This document shows positions 24,248-32,420 of a stretch of DNA of 64,000 bases, piece after piece. Below the pieces are notes generated by a model that saw only the letters and a list, made by a program, of their open reading frames with translations, was not told where the DNA came from and did not search any database. The DNA lies in contig CAYMEW010000004.1 of assembly GCA_964389755.1 (NCBI GenBank), positions 62,001-126,000 of the forward strand. The letters are read 5' to 3'. Positions within the stretch are counted from its first letter, which is position 1. Each line of letters opens with the position of its first letter. The DNA comes from JBBSUQ01 sp964389755. GTDB taxonomy: Bacteria; Bacteroidota; Bacteroidia; Flavobacteriales_D; Crocinitomicaceae. Position numbers and translations under genes: made by a program.

Positions 24248-24882
24248 AACTGTTCGAGTGTTTTAACGAGCATGGCCAGGCTGCTTTTTTTGGGAGCATC
24301 GGTGATCCATGACTGAATAACGTGTATATCCAGGTTGCGCAGGTCAGTTGCTTCGATACGCAGATCTTCGCGTAAAAAGGCGCTCGCCTGGCGAACGCTC
24401 CGCAGGATCAGGCCGTTTGTGAGCACGATTTTATCGCAGATCGCTTTTTCGGGTGAGGCGATCAGGGCCACCTGCTGCGGAGCAAGTGTTGTACGCTGCA
24501 AACCGAATGAATAGTATGGCGCCGGAAGGTATTGATAACTGAACCTGCCAACGGGTGTGGTGTATGTTTTGGATGTTTTGAGAGTGGCCGAGCTGATTTC
24601 GTAAACGCGCTCGGGAATAAATCCGTGGTGTGCCAGTGCCGACTCAAGGGACACGTAACTCGGCCCCCTTAAGTGATTGGCAAGTAAAAATAACTCAGGT
24701 ACGGGGAGATCGATCTCCGGCCCCGGAACATACAAGCCTCTGCGAAGCGCTTGCAACTCGCCACTTTTCAGAAGTTCGCTGATTTTGTCGTTCGGACGAT
24801 TATAATTAGCCAGCACATCCATGACCACCTGGTGAGAAATGGGTGTATTTGTATATGCTTTTATTTTTTTTCGAAAATTCAT
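24244..24882 (-). CDS. AbiEi-type antitoxin, winged-helix regulator
   Basis: 212-residue antitoxin of the AbiEi family. The N-terminal winged-helix domain (about 1-55, ending RRGLYVPG) should bind DNA and repress the operon. The C-terminal domain (from about 60, FLLANHLRGPSYVSLESALAHHG and on) neutralises the toxin. The segment SYVSLESALAHHG is the family signature. It lies directly upstream of the toxin with a 4-base overlap. The promoter region at 24883-25033 is strongly AT-rich and contains several palindromes described separately, which are good candidates for its operators. Confidence 0.88.
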   Translation of the reverse strand: MNFRKKIKAYTNTPISHQVVMDVLANYNRPNDKISELLKSGELQALRRGLYVPGPEIDLPVPELFLLANHLRGPSYVSLESALAHHGFIPERVYEISSATLKTSKTYTTPVGRFSYQYLPAPYYSFGLQRTTLAPQQVALIASPEKAICDKIVLTNGLILRSVRQASAFLREDLRIEATDLRNLDIHVIQSWITDAPKKSSLAMLVKTLEQL

Positions 24883-24943
24883 GTTGTCATTCTACACGAC
24901 TAAGATCGGATTTTTCCATGGATAATAAAAATTTTATTCCATA

Positions 24944-24969
24944 TTTTATGCAATTATAAAAGCATAAAA
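24944..24969. promoter_or_regulatory. Inverted repeat in the abiE promoter region, candidate operator
   Basis: TTTTATGC (24944-24951) and GCATAAAA (24962-24969) are perfect 8-base arms with a 10-base spacer. An imperfect palindrome, GGATAATAAAAATTTTATTCC, lies just before it near 24910-24930. AbiEi antitoxins are known to repress their own promoters through inverted repeats, so these are candidate operators. The plus-strand lipoprotein gene also starts from this region. Confidence 0.5.
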
Positions 24970-24970
24970 C

Positions 24971-24983
24971 CGGATTAAATCCG
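24971..24983. promoter_or_regulatory. 13-base palindrome CGGATTAAATCCG, candidate operator
   Basis: CGGATT and AATCCG pair perfectly around a single central A, directly beside the TTTTATGC/GCATAAAA repeat. The location between abiEi (minus) and a lipoprotein gene (plus) fits an operator. Confidence 0.45.
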
Positions 24984-25069
24984 ATTATCCTATTTTATTT
25001 TGTCAAATTGAGCAGTGCTGTCCTGATTCTAAAATGAACGCCATCGAAATTCATTTGTATTATTTATGC

Positions 25070-25450
25070 ATGAAGTTATTGTATGTCTTTTCATTTATTC
25101 TGGCCCTACACGCATGTGCCGCTAAAAGTGATGTTCGTAATTTTACTAACGAGACGCTTTACCATGTCCGCGTGGGTGAGGAATTTGAAATTTACGGATT
25201 TACGCATGATGGCACATGCACCTTTAATACTAATAATTACGATAGTTTAGGCCACGTCACTCACCTGCGTGATGAGGATTTAGAGCCGCAGAACCAGTGC
25301 ATCGGGTGCCGGAAACACATGGCGCGTATTTTTAAAGCAATCAAACCGGGAACGGATACCATTCGAATTTATGAGTTACCCTGCTATACAGTTCATGACT
25401 ATTTAAATAGTCCAAAGCTAAGCGAGTTCTTCATAGTCAATGTGTATTGA
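25070..25450 (+). CDS. Small lipoprotein, possibly chagasin-like
   Basis: 126 residues from the ATG at 25070. The frame opens at 25034, but only the internal start puts the hydrophobic stretch YVFSFILALHAC at the N terminus as a lipoprotein signal, with the lipidated Cys at about residue 16. The mature part is a small beta domain. The pattern VRVGEEFEIYGF near the start and FKAIKPGTDTIRIYE near the end resembles the I42 (chagasin-like) cysteine protease inhibitor fold. However, the NPTTGY loop of that family is not evident, so this is a weak suggestion. The middle part has a CIGC pair. It sits next to AbiE but reads in the opposite direction, so no functional link is implied. Confidence 0.65.
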   Translation: MKLLYVFSFILALHACAAKSDVRNFTNETLYHVRVGEEFEIYGFTHDGTCTFNTNNYDSLGHVTHLRDEDLEPQNQCIGCRKHMARIFKAIKPGTDTIRIYELPCYTVHDYLNSPKLSEFFIVNVY

Positions 25451-25539
25451 GGAGTGGAATTACCACTCATAGTCCTGACTTTATATGGCGGAGCCAACAA
25501 AAAAACGGTTAAAAACGTTTATTTAAAAAAAGGGAGCAC

Positions 25540-26439
25540 ATGAACAATCTTTCATATTTACTGGTATTTGGTGCGCTTTTCTCCTGCAGTGTTTCTTCAG
25601 AGAAGACAGAGCCTGAACAGACTGATCCTGATTTTAAGGCCAGTCAAAAATTCAATGAATACTGGTATCAAGATGGTGCCGAGATCTCCTCATATAAACT
25701 TACACAAGCGCGCTACGGTCAGCTACGCGAAGGGACGGCTGTTATGGTTTTTGTCACCGAACCATTCGACCCCAAAAAGTTTGTGAAACCGGATCACAAA
25801 GAACAAAGTGATGTAGAAGTGCTGAAGCTCAACCTGACCAAAAAGTTTATTACCGGGATTTATCCTTACAGCATGATGTCAAGCTCATTTTATCCGCTCA
25901 ACGGTGTTGCTCACGGCCTGAAAGTGAGCGCGAGCACGCAGGAGTGGTGCGGGAATACTTTTATGCAACTTTACCGCAAAAAGCGCTACGAAGTGCAGTT
26001 GCATTCTTATTTCGAATCGGAAGGTGAACAGGAGTTCGATATGCCGCTTTGCGCACTCGAAGACGATCTTTTTACGCAGATCAGGCTAAATCCGGATGCG
26101 ATACCGGTTGGGGAAGAAAAAATGTGTCCGTCTTTTTTCTACATCCGGCTAAAACACATCGAAACGAGGGCTTACAATGCCATTGTTAATCGGGAAACGA
26201 CGGATTCACTCTCGGTACTTTCGGTGAATTATCCGGAACTGGAAAGAACTGTGCGCATCGGTTATGAAACGGCTTTTCCGCACCGCATTGCGTTTTGGGA
26301 AGAGACCTATGACGATAGCTTTGATCATTCAGGAAAAATACTGACCACGAAGGCTGAACGCATACATACGATCCGCTCGCGCTACTGGGAACACAACGCA
26401 GTTAAAGATTCGACCTTACGACTCGAGCTCGGCCTCTGA
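25540..26439 (+). CDS. Bacteroidota-specific lipoprotein of unknown function
   Basis: 299 residues with a lipoprotein signal ending LFSC (Cys16). The mature protein has the conserved block FNEYWYQDGAEISSYKLTQARYG, then VMVFVTEPF, then VLKLNLTKKFITGIYPYS. It is a recurring family in Flavobacteriia, sometimes labelled 'septum formation inhibitor Maf' in databases. It shows none of the Maf nucleotide pyrophosphatase motifs, so I do not accept that name. A good ribosome binding site (AAAGGGAG) lies before the ATG. Its last 24 bases overlap the 3' end of the opposing O-antigen ligase gene. Function is unknown; the outer or inner membrane face of the periplasm is the likely place. Confidence 0.85.
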   Translation: MNNLSYLLVFGALFSCSVSSEKTEPEQTDPDFKASQKFNEYWYQDGAEISSYKLTQARYGQLREGTAVMVFVTEPFDPKKFVKPDHKEQSDVEVLKLNLTKKFITGIYPYSMMSSSFYPLNGVAHGLKVSASTQEWCGNTFMQLYRKKRYEVQLHSYFESEGEQEFDMPLCALEDDLFTQIRLNPDAIPVGEEKMCPSFFYIRLKHIETRAYNAIVNRETTDSLSVLSVNYPELERTVRIGYETAFPHRIAFWEETYDDSFDHSGKILTTKAERIHTIRSRYWEHNAVKDSTLRLELGL

Positions 26440-27867
26440 TCGCTCCCGCCTTTTCAGTTTGTAATCCAGTGCAATAAAAATGGCGCAGGCACTCCACACC
26501 GGAATAGCCGCTTTATCCGTATCGAGAAAATTATTCAGGAAACCGTGCACAAAATAGGTCACAAGTGCCAGCACCAGGCTCAGGATGATGACCTTCATTT
26601 CACGTTCCTCGTTCGGCCAGGCATAATAAAGTGTAATTCCTTTATAAAAGATCACGCCCACGAGTAAGAGTACTGAAAGCATACCGATCAAACCCGTTTC
26701 CGCCAGCGGACCGAGGTATTCACTGTGGGCATTCCCCATGTTGCCGAAGTTTGTCGAAATGATTGTCAAATTCTCCGGGCGCTGAAAACGCGCATATTCG
26801 AAGGCATAGGTTCCGGGCCCGAACCCGAATACCGGTCGTTCCCTGAACATGTCGATTGCACAGGTCCAGCGATTGAGGCGCTCGAGGTTGGAGGCATCGG
26901 TCGTAACGTTTGTTGCACTTTCGAGTCGTTCCGCAAAATTCTCGGTCGTATGTTCTGATTTATTCCGTCCCAGTTCGAGCTGTATGGAATTCCAGTAAAA
27001 ATAGAGTCCGACACCGGCCAGTGCGGTTGCCGCCACAATCCAGCGAATATGAATGCGCAGGCGAATCGCAACCAGTACCGCAACGGCAGCCAGAACGCTT
27101 AATTGAGCCGCCCTTGTGTACGAAAAATAAAGTGCGAGCAGGGTCACAAACATAAATCCGAAAAGTACAAAGGTGACGATCGGCGTGTGCTTTTTCGAAA
27201 AGTACAGCCCGAAAACCAGTGGTACGATGAGTGCTACGATCGCGCCATAGATCGTGTGGTCCTTAAAGAAAGGGAACATCACCCAGTGACTTTCTTTTTC
27301 CCCGAACCGATAACCTGCATGTACCACGAGTGTATAGATCATCGCAATGACCATCCCGGAACAAAACAGCCACATAAATGCGCGGATATTCTTTTCTTTC
27401 AAAAAAGTGAGCGTTCCGAAAAAAAAGATAGGAACGATGAACCACAGACGGGCCAGCAAAAACTTCAGAGAAACGACCGGGTGCGTGCTTGTAATCGATG
27501 TGAAACCAATCCAAAAAAGATAAAAGACCAGTGCCCACAGGATCGGGTTTCTTAAGATAAAACGATAGCGCTCACTGTGGATAAGGTAGGTAAACGAAAC
27601 CAGGATCATCAGTCCGAAAAGAACCGGTTCGGTCGGGACATACAGTCCGAAGCTATCCGTATACGATTCAATGTTAATAGACAGTGGCGTCAGAAAGGCC
27701 AGGGCGAGAAAGACCTGTTCGGTATAAAACAGCGCTACGAATACCAGTAAAAAACCAACGGATGCAAGGCTGAGCCAGGCCTGTGAATTAAACACGACAT
27801 AGCCGCAAAAAGCCATGTACAGCAGGCTCAGAACGAGCAATAAGGTATTTGACTTCAGGAACTGCAC
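26416..27867 (-). CDS. O-antigen ligase/polymerase family membrane protein
   Basis: 483-residue multi-pass membrane protein (about 10-12 hydrophobic segments) of the Wzy_C superfamily, which includes O-antigen ligases (WaaL) and polymerases. The family region contains FSYTRAAQ near 260. The large periplasmic loop contains LNRWTCAIDMFRERPVFGFGPGTY, with NAHSEYLGPLAETGLIG near 385-400. It would transfer or polymerise lipid-linked glycans at the periplasmic face. The start is GTG at 27867, one base after the stop of the Wzz-like gene, so the two form an operon. Ligase and polymerase cannot be told apart from sequence alone. Its 3' end overlaps the convergent lipoprotein gene by 24 bases. Confidence 0.88.
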   Translation of the reverse strand: MQFLKSNTLLLVLSLLYMAFCGYVVFNSQAWLSLASVGFLLVFVALFYTEQVFLALAFLTPLSINIESYTDSFGLYVPTEPVLFGLMILVSFTYLIHSERYRFILRNPILWALVFYLFWIGFTSITSTHPVVSLKFLLARLWFIVPIFFFGTLTFLKEKNIRAFMWLFCSGMVIAMIYTLVVHAGYRFGEKESHWVMFPFFKDHTIYGAIVALIVPLVFGLYFSKKHTPIVTFVLFGFMFVTLLALYFSYTRAAQLSVLAAVAVLVAIRLRIHIRWIVAATALAGVGLYFYWNSIQLELGRNKSEHTTENFAERLESATNVTTDASNLERLNRWTCAIDMFRERPVFGFGPGTYAFEYARFQRPENLTIISTNFGNMGNAHSEYLGPLAETGLIGMLSVLLLVGVIFYKGITLYYAWPNEEREMKVIILSLVLALVTYFVHGFLNNFLDTDKAAIPVWSACAIFIALDYKLKRRERSEAELES

Positions 27868-27868
27868 C

Positions 27869-28864
27869 CTAAGCGGCCTTTTTCAGTTCTTTCAGTTTGT
27901 CGACAAGCAAAAGCACGAAAATGGTAAACACAGCCGTTCCGATCGTAAACATTAATACGATGATCATCCGTTTAGGTTTGTCTTTCTTATCGGCCACAAC
28001 GGCACGTTCCACAACGAATTTGTGGGTGAATTCCGTATTTGCATCGGATTCTGCCTGTTCGTAGGATTCCTGGAAATCTTCGAGCTTGCGGATCTTTTCG
28101 TTCCGGATAAATTCCAGTCCGTCAAAGGTAGAACCGTTCTCAAGGTTTACATCGATTGTGCGTTTAAGTTCCGCGCGGTCATTCGCATCGCGTGAGTCGA
28201 CGTAAGCCTGGAAAAGATTTGTACGTCCGTCCAGCGAGATCACGCCCAGTGCACCGAGGCTGTCAAGCCTGTGAAGTACATCCTGCAGTTCACGTTCGAG
28301 TTGTTGTTTCTTACGCAGGTTCACCTGGTACGCCGGAACCGTGCGTTCGGCGATCATGTTATTCATAACCGTATCGATCAGGTCCACGATCTTGTTGGCC
28401 ATGTCAGCGGCGAGTTCCGGGTTTTTATCCAGTACATCGATCTGGATAGATCCGTAGCGCGTACGAACGAAGAAAAAGTGATTCCCGTAAGCCTGCGACA
28501 ATTTAAAGTGCAGGTTCGGGTCGTCTGCTGCAATGTCGTAATGCTCACGCAGGTTGAAACGATCGATCACTTTGTCGCGAATCCGAGAAGACTGCAGGAT
28601 TTGCACCAGTTGCTCGGTTTGTTCTTCTTCCCCGATATCCATCGAGGAGTTCTTGGCATTTCGTTGCTCGGAGAAGGACACGGTACTGGTTGCTGCCGGA
28701 AAGACGATGGCCGTTGACCGAAACAGGGGAGTCATCATTAAAGAAATGATCACCGATGCCACGGCTCCGATCAGCGTGATCAGCAAAATGATCTTTCGGC
28801 GGCGGTAAATAAATACAAATAAATTCTGCCTTTGTTTTTTAAAGTCCTGAAGTTCGTTTTCCAT
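27869..28864 (-). CDS. Wzz-type polysaccharide chain-length regulator
   Basis: 331 residues from the ATG at 28864. A TTG at 28897 would add 11 residues, but the ATG has an AGGA sequence just upstream. The topology is that of chain-length determinants: a transmembrane segment at about 27-48, a large periplasmic domain with long coiled coil (about 165-285), and a second transmembrane segment at about 300-322. The N-terminal Wzz domain includes the proline-adjacent SLMMTPLFRSTAIV stretch after the first segment. There is no C-terminal tyrosine kinase domain. It sets the length of the glycan made with the downstream Wzy_C protein, one base away. The membrane-proximal C-terminal region contains a Lys-rich DKKDKPKR segment. 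Confidence 0.88.
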   Translation of the reverse strand: MENELQDFKKQRQNLFVFIYRRRKIILLITLIGAVASVIISLMMTPLFRSTAIVFPAATSTVSFSEQRNAKNSSMDIGEEEQTEQLVQILQSSRIRDKVIDRFNLREHYDIAADDPNLHFKLSQAYGNHFFFVRTRYGSIQIDVLDKNPELAADMANKIVDLIDTVMNNMIAERTVPAYQVNLRKKQQLERELQDVLHRLDSLGALGVISLDGRTNLFQAYVDSRDANDRAELKRTIDVNLENGSTFDGLEFIRNEKIRKLEDFQESYEQAESDANTEFTHKFVVERAVVADKKDKPKRMIIVLMFTIGTAVFTIFVLLLVDKLKELKKAA

Positions 28865-29002
28865 GGAAATCCTGTTTTCTGCCGCGAAATTATTCAATTA
28901 TTCAGTATCGAACGAAGGTCACGGTATTCTGAGCGCGTAAAGTTGCGATATTAAACGGAAAAATGTGGTATTATTGTACTGAAAGGTTCAAAATTGAAAG
29001 CG

Positions 29003-29605
29003 ATGCGACTCGAAGCTGTAGACAAGTATATTGACAAACAAGCTGATTTTGCGCAGGAAATCCTAAGCCATTTCCGGGGACTCGTGCATAGCACAAATGA
29101 ACAGGTTACGGAAGCCATTAAGTGGGGAATGCCGTTTTTCCTGTATGACGGGAAGATCTTCGGACACATGGCTGGTTTTAAGAAACACTGCGCCATTGGT
29201 TTCTGGAAATACGGAAAAGCCGTTCCGGAAGAGGAATTGAAAGCCTCGGAAGCCATGGGACATCTCGGTCGCATCGGTTCGATGAGCGACCTGCCGGAGG
29301 ATGAGGTGCTTCGTGAAGCAATTCGCGACGCAATCCGTTTTAGCCAGGAAGAAGCGCCGCAAACGAAAAAGAAGAAACCGGTACAAAAGAAATTTGTTTT
29401 ACCGGATGCATTGAAAGAAGCACTCGGCAACAACGATAAAGCGCGCCTGTCATTTGAGAAGTTCACGTATTCCCAGCAAAAGGAATATGCGGACTGGATC
29501 AGTGATGCAAAAACGGATGCAACCGTTCAGAAACGCTTAAGCGAAACAATTTCAAATTTGGAAGAAGGAAAAACCCGACACTGGAAATACCAGCGTAAAA
29601 AATGA
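29003..29605 (+). CDS. DUF1801/YdeI-type protein
   Basis: 200 residues from the ATG at 29003; a TTG at 28994 is an alternative. The N-terminal half is a DUF1801 domain (VDKYIDKQADFAQEILSHFRGLVH, then EAIKWGMPFFLYDGKIF, then HCAIGFWK near 65-75). The C-terminal part, after a Lys-rich linker (TKKKKPVQKK), is the YdeI/OmpD-associated module with FTYSQQKEYADWISDAK. The protein is small, soluble and lacks a signal peptide. Its biochemical role is not established. It sits alone between the Wzz gene and a secreted MORN-like protein. The stop codon lies in a TGATCA that also holds the opposing gene's stop. Confidence 0.88.
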   Translation: MRLEAVDKYIDKQADFAQEILSHFRGLVHSTNEQVTEAIKWGMPFFLYDGKIFGHMAGFKKHCAIGFWKYGKAVPEEELKASEAMGHLGRIGSMSDLPEDEVLREAIRDAIRFSQEEAPQTKKKKPVQKKFVLPDALKEALGNNDKARLSFEKFTYSQQKEYADWISDAKTDATVQKRLSETISNLEEGKTRHWKYQRKK

Positions 29606-30109
29606 TCAGTATGCGCGTTCACCGGTAAGTTTGCCGGCCGAATTATAGAGCTTTTCGTGCCTGATCTCACCATTTTCGAAAGTAATGATCCGGGAAAGAT
29701 TTCCGTTCGGATGATAATAAAGCCAGATGCCGAAAGGTTTTCCTTCAAAATATTGTCCGGACATTTTTTTCTTTTGGGCGGAATAGAATTCCGTAACGCT
29801 GCCCTGCACAATATAACCATCCCTGAAAAAAGCCTCTACTACGCGGTAATGACCTTTTTCCTGTTCATAGACTTTTAGTTCACCGCTCGCCGGGCCGTTT
29901 CTGTAACTCCTGCGAAATGCCGACGGTTCGTCGAGGTTTCCGAGCAGGATGCAATTACTCGCGCAATAAAAGACCGAATCACCCTGTGCGTCGATGTAAT
30001 AATTGCAAAAATGCGAATCGTTTTGCTCCGAGAAGTTTTCCGGACAGGGAACCTGTGCCCGGCAATAAGCGGCAAAAAGTGTGAAAAGGAAGAACAAAGC
30101 GGGCTTCAT
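29606..30109 (-). CDS. Secreted MORN-like (YwqK-type) repeat protein
   Basis: 167 residues with a signal peptide (about 1-18). The C-terminal half has MORN-like/YwqK-type repeats (GQYFEGKPFGIWLYYHPNGN and neighbouring strands with FENGEIRHEKLYN). The N-terminal part contains a Cys cluster near 22-54. Proteins with this repeat are often annotated as the antitoxin of a YwqK family, but an exported protein with no partner is unlikely to be a toxin-antitoxin component. Its function is unknown. It converges on the DUF1801 gene with zero spacing. It stands 34 bases from the flippase gene on the same strand. Confidence 0.78.
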   Translation of the reverse strand: MKPALFFLFTLFAAYCRAQVPCPENFSEQNDSHFCNYYIDAQGDSVFYCASNCILLGNLDEPSAFRRSYRNGPASGELKVYEQEKGHYRVVEAFFRDGYIVQGSVTEFYSAQKKKMSGQYFEGKPFGIWLYYHPNGNLSRIITFENGEIRHEKLYNSAGKLTGERAY

Positions 30110-30143
30110 GTAATAACTAACACTTTCAATTCGTGATGGTTCA

Positions 30144-31586
30144 TTACACTTCGGAGAGCATTTCCTCCCGAATACGACGCAAATCTACGAGTTTGAGCAG
30201 GAGAATCAGTACCGGGACAATTATGAATTCAAGCAGTAATGCGATATGTCCGGTGTTTACGGTAAATTGCATGAACCAGACAAAACCGGTGAAGAGCGCG
30301 ATGAATGCAACGAAACGCAGGAAGTAGACCGGTGAAAAGCGAATGTGTGCAATGCGCCTCGCGTAAAAATACTGGATAAGCGCCATCGCGCTTTGCGTAA
30401 TCAGGGTTGTGAATGCCGCCCCGGGAGCTCCGTATTTAGGTATGAGCAGGAAGTTGGAAAAAATGTTGATCGCGATGCCGGCCACAGAAACCACGTTGAG
30501 AAATCGCAAACTTCCATTGGCCGTAAGAATGGTTCCGTAGATCAGAACAGTGCACATACCGGTAAAACCAGCCATCAGGAGACGAAAACTGTTCACGGAG
30601 GCAACACTCACATCTTTGTAAATGAGCGAAAGAATTTCGGAGGCGTGAAAAATGGAAATGACGCCCAACGCGATTGCACCTGAAATCAGGATTCCGGAAG
30701 CACTACGAACGATCGGGCCGATTGCCTGCTTTTGCTGGAGCATGCGCGAAAAGATCGGGAAGAGCAATCCGGAGAACAACATGGCGAACATGAAGGATGC
30801 GTCGAGTAAACGAAAACCCTGGGCATAAAATCCGCTTTGCGTGTCACCATCCGGCAGCAGGCGCTCGATCATTACCGAATCCGTACGCGAATACAACGAC
30901 ATCAACAAAATCAGCAGGGCATACGGAAAGCTTTGTTTCAGCACGGCATACGTGAAAACGGGTTTCCAACGCAATTTCGGAACTCCAATGTGTTTGAAAA
31001 GGAGAACGGAGGCCGTCAGAAAGCTTAGTGCGTAACAGGCTGTTTGAATATATACAAGCCATTCGATGTGAAAGATGTTTTGGCGAAAAGGACCGACGAG
31101 CAAGGCTCCGCAAAATAAGATCAGCAACAATTTATCCAGTACCGAGATCAGTGCTTCGCTCCGGAAAAGCATCAATCCGGTGAGGTGACTGCGCAGGTAA
31201 GCGATGAATACCACCAAAAACTGGTTGACGATCAAAAGACCGAGCAGTGCCATGCCGAACGCGTCGAAACCGAGGAGCCATCCGGCAAACGTGGTCACAA
31301 GCGCGTATAAAGCAAATAAAATGAATTTGATCCCGACGAGTTTTCCGAGGTAGGAGGGCACAATGTCCGGGTAGCGGGCAACATGTTTTGTGGTATAATT
31401 ATTAATGCCGAGGTCCAGCAGGATGTTAAAGAGGTACGAGAGATTCAGCACGGCAAAATAAAGACCGTACGCTTCACTTCCGACGCGGTTCTGAACCGTT
31501 GCATCAATCCCGAAAATAGCAAGCGGTTTGATCAGCAGGTTCAGGAAGATCAACAGGAGAAGATTCGAAAGGAATTTTTTCTGCAT
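30144..31586 (-). CDS. Oligosaccharide flippase (Wzx-type)
   Basis: 480-residue membrane protein with about 12-14 hydrophobic segments, matching the polysaccharide synthase/MOP flippase family. The N-terminal helix region contains FGIDATVQNRVGSEAYGLYFA, a typical family start. A second half begins near SFPYALLILLMSLYSRTDSVMIE. It would flip lipid-linked glycan units from the cytoplasmic to the periplasmic side of the inner membrane. It lies 18 bases downstream of the FkbM methyltransferase gene, so the pair is an operon. The Wzy_C and Wzz genes, 1.3 kb away on the same strand, are plausible partners but are separated by two unrelated genes. Confidence 0.9.
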   Translation of the reverse strand: MQKKFLSNLLLLIFLNLLIKPLAIFGIDATVQNRVGSEAYGLYFAVLNLSYLFNILLDLGINNYTTKHVARYPDIVPSYLGKLVGIKFILFALYALVTTFAGWLLGFDAFGMALLGLLIVNQFLVVFIAYLRSHLTGLMLFRSEALISVLDKLLLILFCGALLVGPFRQNIFHIEWLVYIQTACYALSFLTASVLLFKHIGVPKLRWKPVFTYAVLKQSFPYALLILLMSLYSRTDSVMIERLLPDGDTQSGFYAQGFRLLDASFMFAMLFSGLLFPIFSRMLQQKQAIGPIVRSASGILISGAIALGVISIFHASEILSLIYKDVSVASVNSFRLLMAGFTGMCTVLIYGTILTANGSLRFLNVVSVAGIAINIFSNFLLIPKYGAPGAAFTTLITQSAMALIQYFYARRIAHIRFSPVYFLRFVAFIALFTGFVWFMQFTVNTGHIALLLEFIIVPVLILLLKLVDLRRIREEMLSEV

Positions 31587-31604
31587 CTCCTGCTAAATTA
31601 CGGA

Positions 31605-32363
31605 TTATCCATTGATGAAAATGAAATTCTGATGGTGATGAGCGGTCGGATCGTACTGAACGAGTTTGTCTTCGACTACCACATGGATCCGGTAGTTCAT
31701 TTCCTGCAGCAGGTCGAAACAGTTCTTCCGATTCTCATTATCCCATAATTCCGCGTAAATTACCGGTTTATTAGTTGAAATAATGCGTTTTCCGCCCTTG
31801 AAGGCAAAATATTCAAAGTTCTCAATGTCAATTTTAATACCCTGGATCTTTTCACCGTTAATGAGGTTGTCCAGCGTATCGATCTTTACGGAAAACTCGG
31901 AACCTTCGTTCCATTCGGTGATGCTCGGGTGTTTGACGTGCGTGAGTCCCTGCATTTTAGCCCCGGATTTTTCCGGAAGGATCATGTCGATATTACCGGG
32001 ATTCTCTCCAACTGCAATTTCATGCACTTCCGCATGGCTGCTTCCGAACTTTTGGAGTACGCGTCGAAGTACCGAAATATTGTCAGGCATCGGTTCGAAA
32101 GCATGAATGTGTGTATTCGGGAAACGCCGGGCGAGGTGCACGGTCATGATGCCAAGATTCGCGCCCACGTCGAGAATGGCACCGTTCCCGTCACGCATCA
32201 GGTCCAGGAAGCGAAAAAAATCCTTTTCCTTCGAATCTTTATGAAGTGTGCGGATTTTGAACAGGGCGAACACGTAAAGGTACGTTCTGAAACCAAGCAG
32301 TTTCTGCAGAATATATTTGATCGTGTTCTTCACCTGATAGAAATAACGGCGCAAAAATAACAA
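31605..32363 (-). CDS. FkbM family methyltransferase
   Basis: 252-residue S-adenosylmethionine-dependent methyltransferase. Motif I is AILDVGANLGIMT near residues 62-74, followed by the acidic loop HAFEPMPDN. The later IDTLDNLI...GIKIDIENFEYFAFKGG block is typical of FkbM. Such enzymes methylate sugars or lipids. Here it probably decorates the glycan handled by the flippase gene 18 bases downstream. No ATG exists in the N-terminal part. The best start is TTG at 32363, with a GTG at 32333 as the alternative. A hairpin (32369-32385) stands immediately before the TTG, and a GGAGGTG sequence lies upstream of that hairpin. Confidence 0.85.
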   Translation of the reverse strand: MLFLRRYFYQVKNTIKYILQKLLGFRTYLYVFALFKIRTLHKDSKEKDFFRFLDLMRDGNGAILDVGANLGIMTVHLARRFPNTHIHAFEPMPDNISVLRRVLQKFGSSHAEVHEIAVGENPGNIDMILPEKSGAKMQGLTHVKHPSITEWNEGSEFSVKIDTLDNLINGEKIQGIKIDIENFEYFAFKGGKRIISTNKPVIYAELWDNENRKNCFDLLQEMNYRIHVVVEDKLVQYDPTAHHHQNFIFING

Positions 32364-32368
32364 AAGTT

Positions 32369-32390
32369 GGCTGCCCGCGGCAGCCTTTTT
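32369..32390 (-). terminator. GC-rich hairpin between the response regulator and FkbM genes
   Basis: Arms GGCTGCC (32369-32375) and GGCAGCC (32379-32385) with a 3-base loop. On the minus strand the hairpin is followed by an interrupted U-rich run, AACTTTTGTTATTTTT, so it may end or attenuate the transcript from the RprXY-type operon. On the plus strand it is followed directly by five T, a better terminator in that direction although no plus-strand gene enters it. It may also cover the fkbM start region. Confidence 0.55.
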
Positions 32391-32420
32391 ACACCTCCGT
32401 TATTTCCCATTCGGGTTTTC

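Noticed and set aside
25540..26439. Naming the lipoprotein 'Maf septum inhibitor'
   Set aside because: No Maf nucleotide pyrophosphatase motif, and a lipoprotein signal places it outside the cytosol.
29606..30109. Calling the MORN-like protein an antitoxin
   Set aside because: It has a signal peptide and no toxin neighbour.
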